DNA of 20,007 nucleotides. It comes from Candidatus Accumulibacter iunctus. Its GTDB lineage: Bacteria; Pseudomonadota; Gammaproteobacteria; Burkholderiales; Rhodocyclaceae. Made by a program: the position numbers and the translations under genes. Where the stretch lies: positions 6,434 through 26,440 of the forward strand of contig DDUX01000121.1 in assembly GCA_002345025.1 (NCBI GenBank), read 5' to 3'. This document shows, one piece after another, positions 16,368 through 20,007 of the stretch; position 1 is the stretch's first letter; every line of letters begins with the position of its first letter. The notes under the pieces are model-generated. The model made no database searches, was not told where the DNA came from, and was given only the letters and a program-made list of their open reading frames with translations.

Positions 16368-16602
16368 CGGTCTGACGGATCCTCCTGCAGGATGATCGGC
16401 GCTGCTCGCGACGCCGCCACGAGAACGTGCTCAACGGTCGCCCGTCCGCCACCCGCAGCGATGTCGCTGCAGCCAGAACGGCGCCGCTCATGATACGCGA
16501 TGTCGCCGCTTGCGGCCCCGTCGGTGGAGCACGGATGATCCGCAGCGTTTCCCTTGCCGGCCGTTCTCCGAGCGTCCCTGGTGCCACCGCGCGTCACCGC
16601 TG

Positions 16603-16639
16603 CCGCCGCGGTGCCTGCGCCGGCAGCCGCCCGCGGCGG
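16603..16639 (-). terminator. GC-rich hairpin immediately after dps
   Basis: CCGCCGCGG (16603-16611) and CCGCGGCGG (16631-16639) form a perfect 9-bp inverted repeat with a 19-nt loop that holds a smaller TGCC/GGCA hairpin. It begins one base after the dps stop codon. There is no T-run on the minus strand. The rest of the gap to chrA (16368-16602) shows nothing I can name. Confidence 0.4.
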
Positions 16640-17134
16640 TCAGTCCTCGAGCAGACTGCGCAGCATCCACGCCGTCTTTTCGTGCACCTCCAGCCGTTGT
16701 GTCAGCAGGTCGGTGGTCGGCTGATCGTTTGCTGCACTCACCACGGGCAGCAACTCGCGCGCGGTCCGTGCCGTCGCTTCCTGCGCCGCGACGAGATGAC
16801 GGATCATCTCGGTAGCTCTCGGTACCCCTTCCACCTCCTCGATCGACGCGATGCGGCTGAACTCGCGATAGGTGCCGGGTGCCGGGTGACCAAGCGCGCG
16901 AATCCGTTCGGCGATGACATCGAGCGCGGTCCACTGTTCGGTGTACTGCGCCATGAACATCAGGTGCAGTGTGTTGAACATCGGGCCGGTGACGTTCCAG
17001 TGGAAATTGTGCGTCATCAGGTAGAGCGTATAGCTGTCGGCAAGCAATGCCGATAATCCGCGCGCGATCCGTTCCCGATCCTCGGCGCTGATGCCGATGT
17101 TGATCGCGGGCGCACTGACAGTCCTGTTTTTCAT
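16640..17134 (-). CDS. dps: Dps-family DNA protection / ferritin-like protein
   Basis: 164 residues, the usual Dps length. Dps forms a 12-subunit cage that oxidises and stores iron and shields DNA during starvation and peroxide stress. The family core is plain: LMTHNFHWNVTGPMFNTLHL (39-58), QYTEQWTALDVIAERIRALG (63-82), PAPGTYREFSRIASIEE (85-101), MIRHLVAAQEATARTARELL and a C-terminal LEVHEKTAWMLRSLLED. Lined up with E. coli Dps, H45, H57, D72 and E76 match ferroxidase ligands H51, H63, D78 and E82 with identical spacing, but the D67 position is M61. The N terminus has little lysine (MKNRTVSAPAINIG), so DNA binding may be weak. The start follows a strong AAGGAGG seven bases upstream. It lies after the peptidase gene but seems to have its own promoter within palindromes. 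Confidence 0.95.
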   Translation of the reverse strand: MKNRTVSAPAINIGISAEDRERIARGLSALLADSYTLYLMTHNFHWNVTGPMFNTLHLMFMAQYTEQWTALDVIAERIRALGHPAPGTYREFSRIASIEEVEGVPRATEMIRHLVAAQEATARTARELLPVVSAANDQPTTDLLTQRLEVHEKTAWMLRSLLED

Positions 17135-17288
17135 CGTTCGTCCTCCTTAAATGAAGAATGTGGGGCAGCGCAACGCCGTCCGCCAGCCCTCTGGTCCCGG
17201 CCTACTCGAGCGTGCGGGATTCGCCGGCCGGGGGCCGAAACAGCACCCGCGCAACCGCTTGCAGCACCAGCGAATCATGTGTAGCGGG

Positions 17289-17330
17289 ACTGATCCCATT
17301 CTAGGAATCGATCAGTCATTGGTCCAATGA
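17289..17330. promoter_or_regulatory. Two adjacent inverted repeats overlapping the dps promoter (putative operators)
   Basis: TCATTGGTCCAATGA (17316-17330) is a perfect palindrome around one central T and covers the candidate -35 element. Beside it, ACTGATC (17289-17295) and GATCAGT (17310-17316) are exact inverted repeats flanking an inner ATTC-TAG-GAAT palindrome that covers the -10 element. Regulator binding is the simplest reading. Neither matches OxyR or Fur consensus sites as I know them. A terminator for the upstream peptidase gene is possible but there is no T-run. Confidence 0.42.
17298..17327 (-). promoter_or_regulatory. Candidate sigma70 promoter for dps
   Basis: On the minus strand TTGGAC (17327-17322) and TAGAAT (17303-17298; 5 of 6 to the -10 consensus) are 18 bp apart. 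Transcription from about 17290 would give a leader of roughly 155 nt before the dps ATG. Two inverted repeats overlap both elements. Confidence 0.45.
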
Positions 17331-17394
17331 ATTATGAAAATCCCGATGATTGCCAATGACTATCAAGGCAGCGGACAATCGCCTGCTCGCAGGA

Positions 17395-19476
17395 CTACCG
17401 GCCGTGCCCCTGCTCGCGTGCCGCCGACGCTTCGTCGCGGACGGCAAAGGCCGGCGCCTGCGCCCCCCAGAGGCCGCGTTCGCTGACGCGTCCGCCATCG
17501 AAAACCAGCCAGCTCTGGCCGCCGTAGTGCGGCAACGGTCGTGCCAGCGAGCGCAGCGCGGCAGCATCATTGGCAGCGATCGCCAGCAGCGGACCGCGTT
17601 CGACCGTCCATACCCGTGCCGAGCCTCGCACGGCGTTCCTGCCGAGAGCCTGCGTCTCCTGCGGCAGGCCGTTCGCCAGCAGCGCTGCGTCGACCTCGGC
17701 CGGTGTGCCAATGAGGATGACTGCCTCGCCGCCAGCGAGTGCTGCTCGCAGTTCCGGCAAGGCAAGTGCTGTCGCTGGCCGTTCGCAGAAGCGCTGAAGC
17801 AGGATCGCGGCGGCCTCGCGAAACGCTGCATCGCCGCCAAGAACGAGCCAGCGCGGCTTGGGCGCTGCCGCCCAGTGGCGCAGGATCGGCGGCTGTTCGG
17901 CGCTGTCGAGTCGCCGCCAAGTGCGCGCATCCGGATCGATGCGGACGCGCTCGGGGCGAAAGCCGAGGTCGAACTCGGCCAGACTCCGCTCGCCGGTGAC
18001 CTCGATCCAGTGCGTACTGCGGTGCGCGCCACCGGCAATCTCCACCGGCAGCCTGACGGCCAGTGCCGGCGTTCCCTGGCGCAGCTGCAGGCGCAGGCGA
18101 TAGCCGGACGCCGAGCGCCGGGCGACCGCGTCATCGACCCACCATCGCGGCAACTGCCGCGAACTCAGCCACTGCTCGAAGACGCTGCGCAGGTCGCTGC
18201 CGGACGCCCGTTCGAAGGCGCGCCGCAGGTCGTCCCAACTGGCGCGGCGAAAACGCTGCGTCTGCCAGAAATCACGCAGTGCCTGCCCGAACGCCGCTTC
18301 GCCGATGCGGTCCCGCAACATCACGAAGAACATCGCCGCCTTGCCATAACCCACTGCCGCATCCGCCGCATGCCGACGGGCGCGGAAATCCCGCAGTGCG
18401 GGCTGCTCGCTGGCTGGCAGGGCAGCCGCGTCGCGCAGCCAGGCAAGCCGCATGTCGCGCGCGGCTGCCGCCGAACGCTCCTCGGCGTAGGCGTAGTCGG
18501 CGAGGAAGGTGGTCAGCCCCTCACTCCAGTTCCCCAGCCGAGGCTCAACGTAGACGCCGTTGCCCCACCAGTTGTGCAGCACCTCGTGCCCGAGCGAAGT
18601 GGCGCGAATGAACGGCAGGCGCAGGACATCGACGCCGAGGTAGGTCAGAGTCGGCATGCCAAGACCGGTCGGCAACGGACTGGCGACGACCGAGAAGGCG
18701 TCGTAAGGGTAGGCACCGATGAGCGCACCATAGCGCTCGATGTAACGCTCACTGTCGGCGAGATAGCCATCGGCAAGCCCCGCTTCGGCGTCGAGTCCGA
18801 CCGGGAAGTAGGTACGCAGGCGTAGCGGCGGCCGGCCGGAACGTGCCAGCAGACGTTCACGAACGCGCCAGGGTCCGGCCATCAGATCGATGCCCTCGGC
18901 GGGCTGCATGAACTCGAACTCGGCCTGATAGCGATCGCCTGCGGCGACCGGCAGCCGCTCGACGCGCAGGCTGCCGGCAACCAGCGCCCGCTGCTCGCCG
19001 GGCACCGACAGCCGCACCCGGTAGCTGAACCGCGCCTGTGGCGGCTGCGGGTACCAACCGCTGCCCGCAGCCAGAAACGACCCTTGAGTTGCCGCCATCG
19101 GCGGCATGCGTTGCAGGACCTGGCGATGGTCGCGAGCCGTTTCGGTCGCCGGCAGCGTCCCGCCATAGGTGATGCGCAATCGTTCGACGCCCGCCGGCAA
19201 GGGGATTCGCCAGGAACGGCTGCCGTCACCAGCATCGCCACGGCTGCCGGCAAGACGCGCCGCCGGCGCGTTTCGCCCCACCGGCGTCGCCTCGCGCACA
19301 CTCAGCGACTCGTGCAGAGAGAATTCGAACGCGCGCCCGGCAACCGGCAGTTCGGCGATGACTTCGATGGCACGCGTCGCCGGATCGAGGGTGACTGCCA
19401 GATCGACGTCCGCTGCCGCCCGGACAGCGAGTGTCAGCAGCGTCAGCGCACCGGCAAGCGAGACCCGCAGCATCAT
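17395..19476 (-). CDS. Exported M1-like (gluzincin) metallopeptidase lacking the GxMEN motif
   Basis: 693 residues. Residues 1-22 look like a Sec signal peptide (MMLRVSLAGALTLLTLAVRA), so the enzyme is probably periplasmic. An N-terminal beta domain follows (about 23-215). The catalytic domain has SLGHEVLHNWWGN, with zinc ligands H297, H301 and a Glu in NWSEG (about 319), and a likely catalytic Tyr in VGYGKAAMFF (377). The M1 exopeptidase motif GxMEN, normally just before the zinc site, is replaced by GLGMPTLTYLG (271-281), so the Glu that holds the substrate amino terminus is missing; true aminopeptidase activity is doubtful. About 130 C-terminal residues after the last catalytic helices (from about 555) form an extra domain I cannot name. 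The ATG overlaps the ChaN-PDZ stop as ATGA, so the two are coupled and probably work together. Substrate unknown. Confidence 0.85.
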   Translation of the reverse strand: MMLRVSLAGALTLLTLAVRAAADVDLAVTLDPATRAIEVIAELPVAGRAFEFSLHESLSVREATPVGRNAPAARLAGSRGDAGDGSRSWRIPLPAGVERLRITYGGTLPATETARDHRQVLQRMPPMAATQGSFLAAGSGWYPQPPQARFSYRVRLSVPGEQRALVAGSLRVERLPVAAGDRYQAEFEFMQPAEGIDLMAGPWRVRERLLARSGRPPLRLRTYFPVGLDAEAGLADGYLADSERYIERYGALIGAYPYDAFSVVASPLPTGLGMPTLTYLGVDVLRLPFIRATSLGHEVLHNWWGNGVYVEPRLGNWSEGLTTFLADYAYAEERSAAAARDMRLAWLRDAAALPASEQPALRDFRARRHAADAAVGYGKAAMFFVMLRDRIGEAAFGQALRDFWQTQRFRRASWDDLRRAFERASGSDLRSVFEQWLSSRQLPRWWVDDAVARRSASGYRLRLQLRQGTPALAVRLPVEIAGGAHRSTHWIEVTGERSLAEFDLGFRPERVRIDPDARTWRRLDSAEQPPILRHWAAAPKPRWLVLGGDAAFREAAAILLQRFCERPATALALPELRAALAGGEAVILIGTPAEVDAALLANGLPQETQALGRNAVRGSARVWTVERGPLLAIAANDAAALRSLARPLPHYGGQSWLVFDGGRVSERGLWGAQAPAFAVRDEASAAREQGHGR

Positions 19477-20007
19477 TCCGGCGGGAAGCGGATGACGATC
19501 TCGAGTGTCGTTTCACCGCGCCGGAGGCGAAGCGGCAGCCAGGTGCCGGGCGCTGCCGCCCGCACCAGCGAAATCACAGCAGCAGCCGTGATCGCCGGAC
19601 GACCACCGACCTCGAGCAGGCGGTCGCCAGCTGCCAGCCCACTGCGCTCGGCAAGACTGCCGGCGGTAACCGCCAGAACGCGTACCCCTCCCTGGCCGCC
19701 GGTGTCGTCTTCCAGTTGCACACCGAGGCGCGGTGGCGCCACCGGCGCCGCCGGCTTCGGCGGCAGCACGAACAACGCATCAGCAAGGCCCGGACGAATT
19801 TCGCGGCACACCTCGGCCGCCGCGACCGGCAGCAGGGTGACGATGCGCTCGACACCGAGCGCCCGCAACTGGTGCGGCACGCCATGGCCGTAACGCAGGT
19901 GCCCGCTGCCGATGACACCGACGACGAGTGCCGCCCGCTCCTGTCGCTGCCTGGTCGCCAGCACCTCGGCCATGGCGCGGTCCCAGTTGAGCTGCGCCTC
20001 GACGAAA
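19473..20007 (-). CDS. ChaN-family (haem-binding) protein with C-terminal PDZ domain, partial
   Basis: Only the last 178 or so codons are inside the window; the start lies beyond the right edge. The first visible part, VEAQLNWDRAMAEVLATRQR followed by VVGVIGSGHLRYGHGVPHQL, matches the end of ChaN-like proteins (DUF399), which bind haem in Campylobacter ChaN and belong to Fur-controlled iron uptake. Then comes LLPVAAAEVCREIRPGLADALFVLPPKP, and from about 19745 downward a PDZ domain: PRLGVQLEDDTGGQGGVRVL, AVTAGSLAERSGLAAGDRLL, EVGGRPAITAAAV and a closing LRLRRGETTLEIVIRF. PDZ domains bind peptide ends or unfolded proteins, and this fits a partner protease next door. Its stop overlaps the M1-like gene start. 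The signal or lipoprotein sequence cannot be seen. Confidence 0.83.
   Translation of the reverse strand, partial: FVEAQLNWDRAMAEVLATRQRQERAALVVGVIGSGHLRYGHGVPHQLRALGVERIVTLLPVAAAEVCREIRPGLADALFVLPPKPAAPVAPPRLGVQLEDDTGGQGGVRVLAVTAGSLAERSGLAAGDRLLEVGGRPAITAAAVISLVRAAAPGTWLPLRLRRGETTLEIVIRFPPE

Noticed and set aside
16368..16602. Open frames in the chrA-dps gap
   Set aside because: Short Arg/Ala-rich translations without a start site or family likeness; nothing supportable beyond the hairpin after dps.
17350..18825. Open frame of 491 codons on the + strand opposite the M1-like gene
   Set aside because: Shadow of a gene with a clear zinc-peptidase signature on the other strand.
1..20007. CRISPR array, IS element, prophage or integron
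   Set aside because: No regularly spaced repeats, transposase, terminal repeats or phage genes were seen; the only recombinase-labelled protein is the membrane Gcr type.

Overview
The window is GC-rich and densely coding. Its gene content and protein style (recC-recB-recD without ptrA, an Hsp70 relative with a DUF3731-type tail, a Gcr-type membrane 'site-specific recombinase', a DUF2934 protein, ChaN beside an M1-type peptidase) suggest a betaproteobacterium, possibly a Rhodocyclales/'Candidatus Accumulibacter' relative. That placement rests on recognition only, with no database search. I see no tRNA, rRNA, IS element, phage gene or CRISPR array; the region looks chromosomal.

Layout. (1) 1-516, + strand: 3' end of an Hsp70-family gene, closed by a 20-nt palindrome that contains its stop codon. 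(2) 655-873, +: a 72-residue protein of unknown function behind a plausible promoter. (3) 931-10336, -: the recC-recB-recD operon for the RecBCD helicase-nuclease, with both junctions being 4-nt ATGA overlaps. RecC seems to begin at a CTG codon. (4) 10399-10815, +: remnant of a methyl-accepting chemotaxis protein with two frame breaks, ending next to yaaA. (5) yaaA (-) and the Gcr-family membrane protein gene (+) diverge from a 143-155-bp region. (6) 13914-14910, +: a histone-H1-like tail joined to a DUF2934 domain, then a small predicted beta-sandwich protein; a perfect 14-bp hairpin follows. (7) 15003-20007, -: chrA (chromate efflux), dps, an exported M1-like metallopeptidase, and the 3' end of a ChaN-PDZ gene running off the right edge.

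Functional links. RecBCD is a complete, self-contained machine. The right half leans towards iron, redox and metal stress: YaaA (peroxide/iron), ChrA (chromate), Dps (iron and DNA protection) and the translationally coupled ChaN-PDZ plus M1-like peptidase pair, in a family linked to haem/iron uptake. These genes are not all co-transcribed, so a common programme is an inference. The most unusual items are the apparent CTG start of recC, a Dps with Met at an acidic ferroxidase position, an M1-like enzyme without the GxMEN aminopeptidase signature, overlapping palindromes at the dps promoter, and a 'recombinase' that looks like a polytopic membrane protein.
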